Assembly: GCA_016281015.1 (NCBI GenBank)
Contig: JAEEHS010000007.1
Span: forward strand, 30,829-94,828
Reading direction: 5' to 3'
Length of the DNA: 64,000 bases
DNA from: Bacteroidales bacterium
Lineage (GTDB): Bacteria; Bacteroidota; Bacteroidia; Bacteroidales; UBA932
Positions 10,183 through 19,596 of the stretch are shown piece by piece. A model generated the notes under the pieces. It had not been told where the DNA came from. It ran no database searches and saw only the letters and a list, made by a program, of their open reading frames with translations. How positions within the stretch are numbered: position 1 is the stretch's first letter; every line of letters starts with the position of its first letter. Made by a program: the position numbers and the translations under genes.

Positions 10183-11604
10183 ATGTCGAGACGACGCATA
10201 GACCTCCTGCTGGAGAACGTAAGCATTGAAGCCGTAGCGGCCGAGGGAAAAGCCCTCGCCCATGTGGACGGCATGGTGGCGTTCGTGGATTTTGCCGTTC
10301 CGGGAGACGTGGTGGACATCCGGGTTCTCAAAAAGAAGAAGAATTACATGGAAGGTCGGATCGAACGACTCGTCTCCCCTTCCCCTGACCGTCTGGAACC
10401 CTTCTGTGCGCATTTCGGAGTCTGTGGGGGATGCCGCTGGCAGCCGCTCCCCTATCCGATGCAACTCGAGGCCAAGCGTCAGCAGGTCGAGGACCAGCTT
10501 GTGCGCATCGGGCATCTCAATGTCCCCGAAATCCGCCCGACCCTCCCTTCCGAAAAGACGCGTTATTACCGTAACAAGCTGGAATACAGTGCCTCTGCGA
10601 AGCGATGGGTCCTCAGCGGCGAGGATCCTGACGGTATTCCGGCCGAAGACAGAATGGGACTGGGGTTTCATGTCGGGAAGTTTTTCGACAAAGTACTCGA
10701 TATCAAGCAGTGCCACCTCCAGCGGGAGCCCTCCAATGCCATTCGGCTCTTTATCAAGGACTTCTGCGTCTGCAACGGCTATCCGTTTTATGATATACGG
10801 GAGAACCGGGGATACTTTCGCGGCGTCTTTGTCCGGACCAACGAAGCGGGCGAGGTCATGCTCATCGTGTGCTTCGGCTATGAGGACAAAGAGCGGCGGG
10901 AAGCCCTGCTGGATGCCCTCCTCGCCCGTTTCCCGGAGATTGTCTCCCTGTATTACGTCGTCAATGAGAAAGTGAACGACTCCATCTCCGACCAGGAATG
11001 CATCCTCTATAAGGGCGAAAGCGCCATCTACGAGACCATGGAAGGACTTCGATTCCGCATCGGCCCCAAGTCCTTCTATCAGACCAATTCCCCGCAGGCT
11101 TACCGCCTGTACAGCGTCGCCCGCGATTTTGCCGCGCTGAGCGGCGTGGAAACCGTTTACGACCTCTACACCGGTACCGGGACCATTGCTCAGTTCGTCT
11201 CCGGGAAGGCCGCCAAGGTCGTCGGGATCGAATATGTTCCGGAGGCGATCGAGGACGCAAAGGCGAATGCCGAGGCCAATGGTATCCGGAACTGTGTTTT
11301 CTATGCCGGCGACATGAAAGATGTGCTGAACAGCCGCTTTATTGCGGAAAACGGCCGTCCGGATGTCGTTATCCTGGATCCTCCGCGTGCCGGAATTCAC
11401 CCGGACGTCGCAAAGGTCATCCTGGAAGCCGCCCCGGAGCGGATGGTCTATGTCAGTTGCAATCCGGCCTCACAGGCCCGTGACCTGGCGGTTTTTGCCG
11501 CCGACTACGATATTACGGCCGTGCAGCCGGTCGACATGTTTCCACACACGATGCACGTCGAAAACGTTGTTGCGCTCCGTAGAAAAACAAAAGAAGAAGC
11601 ATGA
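10183..11604 (+). CDS. rlmD: 23S rRNA (uracil-5-)-methyltransferase, RumA/RlmD family
   Basis: CAHFGVCGGCRWQ cluster, YDLYTGTGTIAQF, DPPRAGIHPDV, YVSCNPASQARDL. Confidence 0.9.
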   Translation: MSRRRIDLLLENVSIEAVAAEGKALAHVDGMVAFVDFAVPGDVVDIRVLKKKKNYMEGRIERLVSPSPDRLEPFCAHFGVCGGCRWQPLPYPMQLEAKRQQVEDQLVRIGHLNVPEIRPTLPSEKTRYYRNKLEYSASAKRWVLSGEDPDGIPAEDRMGLGFHVGKFFDKVLDIKQCHLQREPSNAIRLFIKDFCVCNGYPFYDIRENRGYFRGVFVRTNEAGEVMLIVCFGYEDKERREALLDALLARFPEIVSLYYVVNEKVNDSISDQECILYKGESAIYETMEGLRFRIGPKSFYQTNSPQAYRLYSVARDFAALSGVETVYDLYTGTGTIAQFVSGKAAKVVGIEYVPEAIEDAKANAEANGIRNCVFYAGDMKDVLNSRFIAENGRPDVVILDPPRAGIHPDVAKVILEAAPERMVYVSCNPASQARDLAVFAADYDITAVQPVDMFPHTMHVENVVALRRKTKEEA

Positions 11605-12557
11605 TACTGGATATTGTATGGCTGATCCTCGGGCTTGCCCTGATCGTCTACGGGGCCGACTGGCTGGTTGACGGAGCATCTTCCCTGGCGCGAAGGTGGG
11701 GGCTCAGCGAATTTGTGATCGGACTGACCATCGTCGGCATGGGCACATCGGCCCCGGAGATGGTTGTCAGTGTGATCGGCGCCATTCAAGGCAACGCCGA
11801 TGTCGCCGTGGGAAATGTTATCGGGTCCAATATCTTCAATGTCCTGCTGATTCTTGGTATCACCGCTCTGATTCTCCCCATTCCGGTCACACGGGAAAAC
11901 ATCCGGCGGGACGTCCCGCTGAATCTCTTCGTGACGGGCCTGCTGATCCTTCTGGGCATGAAGCTGTCCATTTTCAGCATCGGAGAGAATCTGCTTTCCC
12001 GATGGGACGGGGCGCTCTTCCTGCTTCTTTTCATCGCCTATATGGTATTTTGCTTCCGCAGCGGGAAAACGGAGGAATCCTCTTCCGTTGATGTCCCCGG
12101 ACGGAAACTATGGGTGTCCCTCCTGATGGTTGCCGGCGGACTGGGCGCGCTGATTCTCGGTGGCCGCCTTTTTGTTGATAACGCGACCGATATCGCCCGC
12201 CTCCTCGGCGTCAGCGACAAATTCATCGCCGTTACCATCCTGGCCGGCGGCACTTCCCTTCCGGAACTGGCCACCTGCATCGCTGCGGCCATCAAGAAAA
12301 AAGGACAGTTGGCGCTTGGAAACGTCATCGGTTCCAATCTGTTCAATATCCTGCTGATTCTCGGCACTTCCGCCGTCATTACTCCGCTCTCTTTCCAGGA
12401 CATCGACTGGGTGGACCTGAGCGCCCTCGCCCTGTCCGCCCTGTATCTGGGAACCAGCGTGATCGTCGGACGCCGCCGCGTGGTCGACCGCCTGGACGGT
12501 GTACTCTTTTTCCTGACCTGGATAGCCTATATGGCTTATTTGATTATTACGCTCTAA
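11601..12557 (+). CDS. Calcium/sodium antiporter (YrbG-like)
   Basis: Duplicated NCX alpha repeats GMGTSAPEMVVS/GNVIGSNIFN and AGGTSLPELAT/GNVIGSNLFN. Confidence 0.9.
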   Translation: MILDIVWLILGLALIVYGADWLVDGASSLARRWGLSEFVIGLTIVGMGTSAPEMVVSVIGAIQGNADVAVGNVIGSNIFNVLLILGITALILPIPVTRENIRRDVPLNLFVTGLLILLGMKLSIFSIGENLLSRWDGALFLLLFIAYMVFCFRSGKTEESSSVDVPGRKLWVSLLMVAGGLGALILGGRLFVDNATDIARLLGVSDKFIAVTILAGGTSLPELATCIAAAIKKKGQLALGNVIGSNLFNILLILGTSAVITPLSFQDIDWVDLSALALSALYLGTSVIVGRRRVVDRLDGVLFFLTWIAYMAYLIITL

Positions 12558-12558
12558 G

Positions 12559-13497
12559 ATGATGATGAACCATATCCTGCAGGCGGCAGCGCCTGAACAG
12601 ATCGCCGGGCAGATGTCTGCGGACTCGCTGAAAGCCCATTCCATCCAGCTGGTGGATACTTTAAAAAACACGCCGCCCAATGAACTGCTCGCCCTTCTCG
12701 GACAGCAGGCCATCCAGTTCGGCCTGAAGGTGCTCGCCGCCCTGTTGATCTATCTGGTCGGCGCCTGGATGGTCAAACTGGTCCGCCGGATGCTGCGCCG
12801 CGGTTTTGAAAAGAAAAAGACGGAAAAGACCATTTCCGGTTTTGTGGAAAGTCTGGTGACCATCCTGCTCTGGGTTGTCATCATCGTCCTGACCATCAGC
12901 ACCCTGGGAATCAATACCACTTCCCTGGCCGCCCTGCTGGCGGCGGGCGGCATGGCCATCGGTATGGCGCTGAGCGGCACGGTCCAGAATTTTGCCGGCG
13001 GACTGATGCTGCTGATTTTCAAGCCCTTCAAGGCCGGTGATTTCATCGAGGCGCAAGGTTTTTCCGGTTTTGTCAAGGAAATCAATATCGTGTCCACGAA
13101 ACTGATCACGACCGACAACCGGCTCGTTATCCTGCCCAACGGCGCCCTGTCCAACGGCAATATCAACAACTACAGCGCCCACCCCCTTCGCCGGGTCGAC
13201 CTGACGATCAGCGTCAAGTACGGTACTGATGTCGCGGACGTGAAGGCAGCTGTCCTGGAAATCCTTTCGGAGAACCCGTCCGTTCTGAACGCCGGGACCC
13301 CGGGAGCGGCGGATCCTTTCGTAGCACTGATGGCAATGAAGGACAGCAGCGTGGAATTCGTGGTACGGGCCTGGGTCCAGGCGGGAGATTACTGGAGCAC
13401 GTATTTCTCCCTCAATGAGGCAATCTACACGCTATTACCTGCGAAATATGGGATTCAGTTCCCGTTTCCGCAGCTCGACGTGCATATTCAAGCGTAA
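12559..13497 (+). CDS. MscS-family mechanosensitive ion channel
   Basis: AAGGMAIGMALSGTVQNFAGGLMLLIFKPFKAGDFIEAQGFSGFVKEINIVSTKLITTDNRLVILPNG. Confidence 0.9.
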   Translation: MMMNHILQAAAPEQIAGQMSADSLKAHSIQLVDTLKNTPPNELLALLGQQAIQFGLKVLAALLIYLVGAWMVKLVRRMLRRGFEKKKTEKTISGFVESLVTILLWVVIIVLTISTLGINTTSLAALLAAGGMAIGMALSGTVQNFAGGLMLLIFKPFKAGDFIEAQGFSGFVKEINIVSTKLITTDNRLVILPNGALSNGNINNYSAHPLRRVDLTISVKYGTDVADVKAAVLEILSENPSVLNAGTPGAADPFVALMAMKDSSVEFVVRAWVQAGDYWSTYFSLNEAIYTLLPAKYGIQFPFPQLDVHIQA

Positions 13498-13500
13498 AGT

Positions 13501-14652
13501 CTATCCTTCGGCTTCGAAGGCTTCCTTGGACGCGACCGGATTCCCGTAAATGTGGAGGAAAATGTCGCTGAGCTCCTTTCGGTCGAGTTCCGGCTCCGCA
13601 TACGCCATCTGCCGCTGCATATACTCCTTGAAAGCCTTCTCGTCGTCCTCGCTGTAACGGTCCGCATACTTCTTCGTCCCGTTCATCAGGTCGTAGGCCA
13701 GGTAGTTGGTCTTCCACAGGCGGTAGCCCTGGATAATCCGGCGGTCGATGGCATGGCGGATACGCTGGTAGCGGTCGTTCTTGTCGCACTCTGCCGCCTC
13801 CCGGATTTCCGCCTCGGTCAGCGGATCGCCGAAATTCAGGTGGACATTGCCCTTGGGCTGGCGGATGCCGACCATGATGCTCTGCAGGTCCTCGTTCTCC
13901 GTCTTGACATATTTCTGGCGGCGGGAAATCATCACTTCCCGTGCCTTCAGAATATCGCAAGGCTCATATTCATAGGAGATACTCAGCGGTACGATGTTCA
14001 GTTCCAGGAAGTTCTGTACAAAATCCTTCGTCCCGCTCATGTCAAACATCTTCAGGAGGCCCTGCTCCGTAACATCCATCCCATCTTTGGTACGGCCCTG
14101 GCGCTGGGCGATCCAGACCGAACTGTCGCCGGAGGTAATCGTCTGGCGGATATACTCTGAAAGATGCTGGGAAGACAGGTACAGTTCCCGGGCGGAGATG
14201 CCGCGGATCACCTTGATCATCCGGTTGGAACGGATCAGCAGTTCCACGCTTTTGTGGGAAAGCAGGTTGTCCCCGACGCAGATCTGGGTCGTCGGGAGAT
14301 TGTTCCGGTGAAGGATAATCTGCAGGAAGGCCGGATCCAGGATGATGTCCCGGTGGTTGGACATGGCCAGGTACTTGCCCGGGATGGACTCCAGTTTCGA
14401 CAGGCCGTCATAAGAGAAATTATGGACCGAATGTGTAATCACCCATTCAATCGCAAAGGACATCACCTGCTTCTGGAATTCATCCACCGTATGAATCTCG
14501 CGCAAAATGTCACGGAGGTACGTCTCCGGCTGGTCGCGGAAGATGTATTTGGAAATCCAGGGGACATTCGGATGGTTCGCCAGGCGCGACAGGGCGGCGG
14601 CGGCTTCTTCATCGGTGAACGGAGCAATATCGTTGAACTGATTCTGGTCCAT
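13501..14652 (-). CDS. PlsC-like glycerol/lysophospholipid acyltransferase
   Basis: AMSNHRDIILDPAF (NHxxxxD), VWIAQRQGRTKDG; 383 aa. Confidence 0.75.
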   Translation of the reverse strand: MDQNQFNDIAPFTDEEAAAALSRLANHPNVPWISKYIFRDQPETYLRDILREIHTVDEFQKQVMSFAIEWVITHSVHNFSYDGLSKLESIPGKYLAMSNHRDIILDPAFLQIILHRNNLPTTQICVGDNLLSHKSVELLIRSNRMIKVIRGISARELYLSSQHLSEYIRQTITSGDSSVWIAQRQGRTKDGMDVTEQGLLKMFDMSGTKDFVQNFLELNIVPLSISYEYEPCDILKAREVMISRRQKYVKTENEDLQSIMVGIRQPKGNVHLNFGDPLTEAEIREAAECDKNDRYQRIRHAIDRRIIQGYRLWKTNYLAYDLMNGTKKYADRYSEDDEKAFKEYMQRQMAYAEPELDRKELSDIFLHIYGNPVASKEAFEAEG

Positions 14653-14706
14653 ATATCTTGTCAGTTTTATCGTACAAATGTAAGGATTTTGCCTCTCAAA
14701 AGCAAA

Positions 14707-15915
14707 TCATCTGCGCTCCAGGAGGGAACTGTCCCCATAGCTGAGAAAACGGAAGTCATGGGAGAGCGCATAATCATAGATGGTTTTCCAGTCCCCGTCC
14801 ACGAAGGAGGAAACCAGCAGCAAGAGCGTGGATTCGCTCTGGTGGAAATTCGTAATCATCTTGTTGACCAGCCGCCAGGGAAAACCGGGCACGATGATGA
14901 TCCGGGTACCGACCTGCAGCGTGTCCTTCCCCTCCTGGTCCAGGCAACGGAGTATCGCCTCCAGGGCCTCTTCTGTCGTATAAGAATAGGTACGCGTATA
15001 GGGTGCCCACTGCGCGACATCTTCCGGATGACCCGCCTCCAGACAGCTGACACCGACATAGTACAGGGATTCCAGGGTCCGGACGGAAGTGGTTCCGACC
15101 GCGACGACCGGTCCCCGGCGGTGCAGGAGCTTTTCCACGAGGCTGCGCGTCACCACAAAAGGCTCCCGATGCATCGGATGCTCCGAAACAAGTGAGGTTT
15201 TGACCGGAAGGAAAGTGCCTGCGCCGACATGCAGACAAACGGTCTCGGTATCGATCCCCTTGGAACGAAGTTCATCCAGCACTCGTTCCGTGAAATGGAG
15301 TCCGGCCGTGGGTGCCGCCACAGAGCCCCGCTCACGGGCATACAGGGTCTGATAACGCTCGATATCAATCGCTTCGGACGCGCGGTTGAGATAGGGCGGA
15401 ATCGGAATCGTTCCGGAAAGCTCGAGTACCTTTGAGAAAGGAGCGCCACCTTCCCAGTTGAAACGGACCGTACCGGTCTGTCCCTCCCGGTTCAGCAGAC
15501 GGGCCTGCAAGTGCATCTCGGCGATGTCACTCCGCAAATCCGGGTTGTACAGATCCAGGACATCCTCTTTCCAGCGCTTGGCATTGCCGATCACGCATTT
15601 CCAACTGCAGGCGCCCCTCTGGGCAAAATTCGTGTTGTATTCCGCCGGTTCTGCCGGTTCCAGGCAAAATACTTCAATATGGGCACCGGTCGGACGCTGA
15701 AAATGAAGCCGGGCAGGGACCACCTTCGTATCGTTGAAAACCATCAGTGCGTCTTTGGGCAGAAGATCCGGCAAGTTTCTGAAAACGGTTTCTTCCACGC
15801 GGCCGGCTTTGTAATGTAAGAGTTTCGAGGAGTCCCGTTCTGAGAGCGGATATTTGGCAATCCGCTGCTCATCGAGCGGATACTTGTAGTCTTCAATGTG
15901 AATCTCAGGAATCAT
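14707..15915 (-). CDS. queA: tRNA preQ1(34) S-adenosylmethionine ribosyltransferase-isomerase
   Basis: YPLDEQRIAKYPLSERDSSKLL...FNDTKVVPARL...AAPTAGLHFTE...NFHQSESTLLLLVSSF. Confidence 0.93.
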   Translation of the reverse strand: MIPEIHIEDYKYPLDEQRIAKYPLSERDSSKLLHYKAGRVEETVFRNLPDLLPKDALMVFNDTKVVPARLHFQRPTGAHIEVFCLEPAEPAEYNTNFAQRGACSWKCVIGNAKRWKEDVLDLYNPDLRSDIAEMHLQARLLNREGQTGTVRFNWEGGAPFSKVLELSGTIPIPPYLNRASEAIDIERYQTLYARERGSVAAPTAGLHFTERVLDELRSKGIDTETVCLHVGAGTFLPVKTSLVSEHPMHREPFVVTRSLVEKLLHRRGPVVAVGTTSVRTLESLYYVGVSCLEAGHPEDVAQWAPYTRTYSYTTEEALEAILRCLDQEGKDTLQVGTRIIIVPGFPWRLVNKMITNFHQSESTLLLLVSSFVDGDWKTIYDYALSHDFRFLSYGDSSLLERR

Positions 15916-16366
15916 CGCTAAAATGCCCATATTTCAATTATCGCTGCGAAGATAAGGATTTCCTTGGAATTATGGAACATCGTTCGTCAGAACAAAAATC
16001 AGCATTTCCGAAATTCACATAATTGCATCGGGTTTACAAATGTTTTGTTAATATTTGTAAACAAATCCCCGCAAGATAAATGAAGAGCGAATAAATGTCA
16101 TTTGGCGCCCGATATCAATAATAAATATATTTATAAACTATAGCTAAATTTCAGACAATCAGATATTTATAAGTATTATCTAAAGTAAGGCAAAAATACA
16201 TATTCGCCAGATGAGTAAGCAGTGCTCAAAAATCAGCAAAAATATATTTTGATAAATCAATATCTATCTAATAATCAATATATCTATATCGTTTATATAT
16301 ATTTATACTTCATGTTTTGGCGTCGCTTATGGATCCATCTCTCCCCTTCCCCAGCGTCGGATTTCA

Positions 16367-16398
16367 TTTGTTTTCTTCCATCGAATTCGTTACATTTG
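16367..16398 (+). promoter_or_regulatory. Bacteroidetes-type promoter TTTG-N20-TACATTTG
   Basis: TTTG at 16367-16370 and TAnnTTTG at 16391-16398, upstream of the HTH gene ATG at 16419. Confidence 0.55.
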
Positions 16399-16418
16399 TA
16401 AAAAGATTATTTGCAACA

Positions 16419-16736
16419 ATGAATAAGCGTCTTTTACAGTTTTTGCAGGCGGAAAACATCTCCCAGGCGCAACTGGCGGATACCTTGTCTGTAGCCCGCG
16501 GCAGTGTTTCGCACATCTTGTCTGGCAGAAACCGGCCCGGCTTTGATTTTATAGAAAGTCTCCTGCTCCACTACCCTTCCTTGAACTTGGACTGGCTGAT
16601 TACAGGAAAAGGGAGGATGTATCGGGAAGAAGCAGAAGACTCCCCGCAAATTAACATCCCTTCAGGAAGCAAAGTCAGCAAGATTATGGTTTTCTATGAT
16701 GATGGAACCTTCGAAGAGTTCCATAAAAACGGATAA
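16419..16736 (+). CDS. Cro/C1-type helix-turn-helix transcriptional regulator
   Basis: MNKRLLQFLQAENISQAQLADTLSVARGSVSHILSGRNRPGFDFIESLLLHYPSLNLDWLITGKGRMY. Confidence 0.8.
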   Translation: MNKRLLQFLQAENISQAQLADTLSVARGSVSHILSGRNRPGFDFIESLLLHYPSLNLDWLITGKGRMYREEAEDSPQINIPSGSKVSKIMVFYDDGTFEEFHKNG

Positions 16737-16756
16737 TTTCGTATCTTTGTCCTGTC

Positions 16757-17350
16757 ATGTGGTTCAGAAAAGCGCATAATCTTCCCCTTGAGAAATCGTT
16801 ATTCGGTCTCCACTTCGCTCATCCACTCGATTTTGCGACTCTCGCGCCGTCAAAAGAGGAGCTCCTCAAGGCCGCAGCCAAGGGGAAACGCATTCGTTTT
16901 CTGGAACTTACAGAAGACGTAGAACATTTATTTTCACTTCTTTACGACTTCACGGACCTGGTCGTCATTCCGACTTCCGCTTTTGAGCGTGTAGACGCGC
17001 CGGACCTGTACGAAACGCTGGATGCCATTTTGTCCACACGCTTGCTTTACGACCACCGGATTCCCCTGGTCCTCCGGATTGCTCCCGGACAGGACGAGAA
17101 GGAACTCGATCAGATGATTGCCTATTGCCGGCTTAGTGGCATCGATGGCCTTCTGGTGCCGGGACTGGGGAATCTTCGCTACGTGCTCTCAGCCACCCAG
17201 GGGCGCATTCCCTTGCTCTCTTACGCTCATTTGGAGACCCCGGAAGATGCTGCAGAACGCCTCCGGGAAGGGGCTGTCCTGGTAGATAGCAGCGGAAAGA
17301 AACCAACTTGGATCCGGGAAGCACTTCAAATCATTGCCAATCATGATTGA
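16757..17350 (+). CDS. Dihydroorotate-dehydrogenase-like TIM-barrel protein (short/degenerate)
   Basis: IPLVLRIAPGQDEKELDQMIAYCRLSGIDGLLVPG resembles the DHODH barrel; 197 aa, and the DHODH substrate/FMN motifs are not evident. Confidence 0.45.
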   Translation: MWFRKAHNLPLEKSLFGLHFAHPLDFATLAPSKEELLKAAAKGKRIRFLELTEDVEHLFSLLYDFTDLVVIPTSAFERVDAPDLYETLDAILSTRLLYDHRIPLVLRIAPGQDEKELDQMIAYCRLSGIDGLLVPGLGNLRYVLSATQGRIPLLSYAHLETPEDAAERLREGAVLVDSSGKKPTWIREALQIIANHD

Positions 17351-18614
17351 GGCTTCAGTATGTACGATCGGAGATGAAATTCTGATCGGTCAGGTAGTCG
17401 ACACCAACTCTGCCCACATTGCCCGCGCTCTGGGAGAAACCGGCATCCGTGTCCGCAGGATGCTGTCCATCGGCGACCAGCGGGAACAAATACGCGACAG
17501 CTTGCTTAATGAGCTCAGAATGAGCGATGTAGTTATTACTACAGGCGGCCTGGGACCCACCAAGGATGACATTACAAAAGCAGTCCTTGCGGAGATTTCC
17601 GGCAGTAAGACATACGTTGAAAACGCAGAACAGCTCGCTATCGTGTACCGGATCCTGCATGGACGCGGACTGGAAGTGTTGCCGAATAATAAGGCGCAGG
17701 CGCTGGTTCCGGACCGGTGCGAGGTGATTCCCAACCCCCTTGGAACGGCTCCGGTGATGGTTTTCCGCTTTACCGAGCAGGAAGTCGGACATCCGGCAGC
17801 GCTCTATGCCCTTCCAGGCGTCCCCTATGAAGCAGTCGGCATCCTTCCGAAAGTGATGGATGATATCCGGACCCATTTTGAACTCTCCGACATCCACCAC
17901 CGGAACCTGATGGTCTATGGACTGGCTGAATCCGCTCTGTCTGAATTGATTGCACCATGGGAAGACGCCCTTCCAAAGGATATCCACCTGGCTTATCTGC
18001 CCAATCCCCTGACGGGAATCCGTCTGCGTCTTTCCATATATGGAGGCCGTAAAGAAGAAGAACTTCAACGGATTGAAGAACAAATTACCCGCTTGAAAGC
18101 CATTCTCGGCAACCGGATATACTCTTACCAGGATGATTCTCTGGAAGAAACGCTCGGCCGCATGCTGAAGGCTGCCGGAAAGACCCTGAGTGCCGCGGAA
18201 AGCTGTACAGGCGGTGAAATCTCACATCTGATCACATCGGTTGCCGGCAGTTCCGCCTATTATCTGGGTTCCGTCACTTCCTACGCCATTTCTGTCAAAG
18301 AAACTGTACTGGGGGTTCCCCCGGAAATCATCGAGCAGTATGGCGTCGTCAGCAGTGAGGTCGCTGCAGCCATGGCGGAGGGCGTCCGCCGTCTGACCGG
18401 AAGCGATTATTCGGTTGCAACCACCGGTTTGGCGGGCCCGGGTGGTGACGAGAAGAACCCCGTCGGAACAGTATGGATTGCCGTCAGCGGACCGGAGGGA
18501 ACCCGTACGGTCTCAAAGTGTTACAAGAACGACCGCAAACGCAATATTGAGCGTTTTGCGGCCGCTGCATTGGACTTTTTAAGGCTCTATTTGATTGAAA
18601 CAAAAATGTTATAA
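17334..18614 (+). CDS. cinA: CinA-family protein (competence/damage-inducible, nicotinamide-nucleotide amidase)
   Basis: GDEILIGQVVDTNSAHIARALGETGI...TGGLGPTKDD...SAAESCTGG...TTGLAGPGG. Confidence 0.92.
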   Translation: MPIMIEASVCTIGDEILIGQVVDTNSAHIARALGETGIRVRRMLSIGDQREQIRDSLLNELRMSDVVITTGGLGPTKDDITKAVLAEISGSKTYVENAEQLAIVYRILHGRGLEVLPNNKAQALVPDRCEVIPNPLGTAPVMVFRFTEQEVGHPAALYALPGVPYEAVGILPKVMDDIRTHFELSDIHHRNLMVYGLAESALSELIAPWEDALPKDIHLAYLPNPLTGIRLRLSIYGGRKEEELQRIEEQITRLKAILGNRIYSYQDDSLEETLGRMLKAAGKTLSAAESCTGGEISHLITSVAGSSAYYLGSVTSYAISVKETVLGVPPEIIEQYGVVSSEVAAAMAEGVRRLTGSDYSVATTGLAGPGGDEKNPVGTVWIAVSGPEGTRTVSKCYKNDRKRNIERFAAAALDFLRLYLIETKML

Positions 18615-18639
18615 GTTAAAACATTATTGTTTCCCAACC

Positions 18640-19596
18640 TTATTCAGAGCACTTTACAATTCTATCGAAAACAGAAAGCAGATTTTCTCCTCCAATGAGG
18701 GAAATCTGCTTTTCTGTATAGCCGCGATGCCTCATTTCGTCAAAAACGAGGGGCAGGCAGCCGATATTTTCCATCCCTTCGGGCGTCACTTCGATCCCGT
18801 CGAAGTCTGTTCCGATGCCGACATGCTGATCCCCGCAGATGGAAACAGCATGATCGATATGGTCCACGATTTCGCACACACCCGGCCGCCGCCGCTGTGG
18901 ATCATCCACCAGAAAGTAGGGGTAAAAATTGATGCCGACATAACCGTCCTTTTCCGCAAGGGCCTTCAACATGTCGTCGGTCAAGTTGCGGCGGTGGCCA
19001 CAAAGTGCGCGGCAGCAGGAATGGGTTGCGACAATCGGCGAGCGTGACAAGTCGATGCAGTCCCAAAAGGTCTGGTCAGAAGCATGGGACAGATCCACCA
19101 TCATGCCGAGCTGGTTCATCCGTGCGACGACTTCCCGCCCGAAGGGGCTCAGTCCTCCCCAGCGTTTCCCTTCCGCTGCACTGTCGGCGAGCGCGTTATC
19201 TCCGTTGTGGGTCAAGGTCAGATAACGGACACCAAGGGCGTAAAAAGCCTCGAGGAGTTCCATGGATTCCTGGATCGGCGAACCATTCTCCATCCCAAGC
19301 AGGATGGAGATCCGGCCTTCGGAGAGATTCTTTCGGACGTCCTGCGGCGTGAAGGCCCATGCCACCGAGTCCGCGGCCTGGCGGACAAAGGAAGAAACGG
19401 CCCCGGCCATTTCCAGGGCATGCCTGGTTGCGGCGTCCGCCCTTGTCTCTGCCGGAGTGTACAAGGCAAAAAAGGCGGCATGGACACCGCCCTTTTTCAT
19501 TTTGGACAAATCTACCTGCTGATCCTGCCGGCTAGAAAACAGATCCCGTCCGCGCAGGAGCTCGGACGGGGTATCCAAATGAGAATCAAAGACCAT
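18640..19596 (-). CDS. Membrane dipeptidase, peptidase family M19
   Basis: FDSHLDTPSELL...LLGMENG...LTLTHNGDN...DLSHASDQTFWDCIDLSRSPIVATHSCCRALCGHRRNLTD. Confidence 0.9.
   Translation of the reverse strand: MVFDSHLDTPSELLRGRDLFSSRQDQQVDLSKMKKGGVHAAFFALYTPAETRADAATRHALEMAGAVSSFVRQAADSVAWAFTPQDVRKNLSEGRISILLGMENGSPIQESMELLEAFYALGVRYLTLTHNGDNALADSAAEGKRWGGLSPFGREVVARMNQLGMMVDLSHASDQTFWDCIDLSRSPIVATHSCCRALCGHRRNLTDDMLKALAEKDGYVGINFYPYFLVDDPQRRRPGVCEIVDHIDHAVSICGDQHVGIGTDFDGIEVTPEGMENIGCLPLVFDEMRHRGYTEKQISLIGGENLLSVFDRIVKCSE

Noticed and set aside
9988-11400. 470-aa minus-strand ORF opposite rlmD
   Set aside because: rlmD motifs are unambiguous; antisense artefact of GC-rich codon bias.
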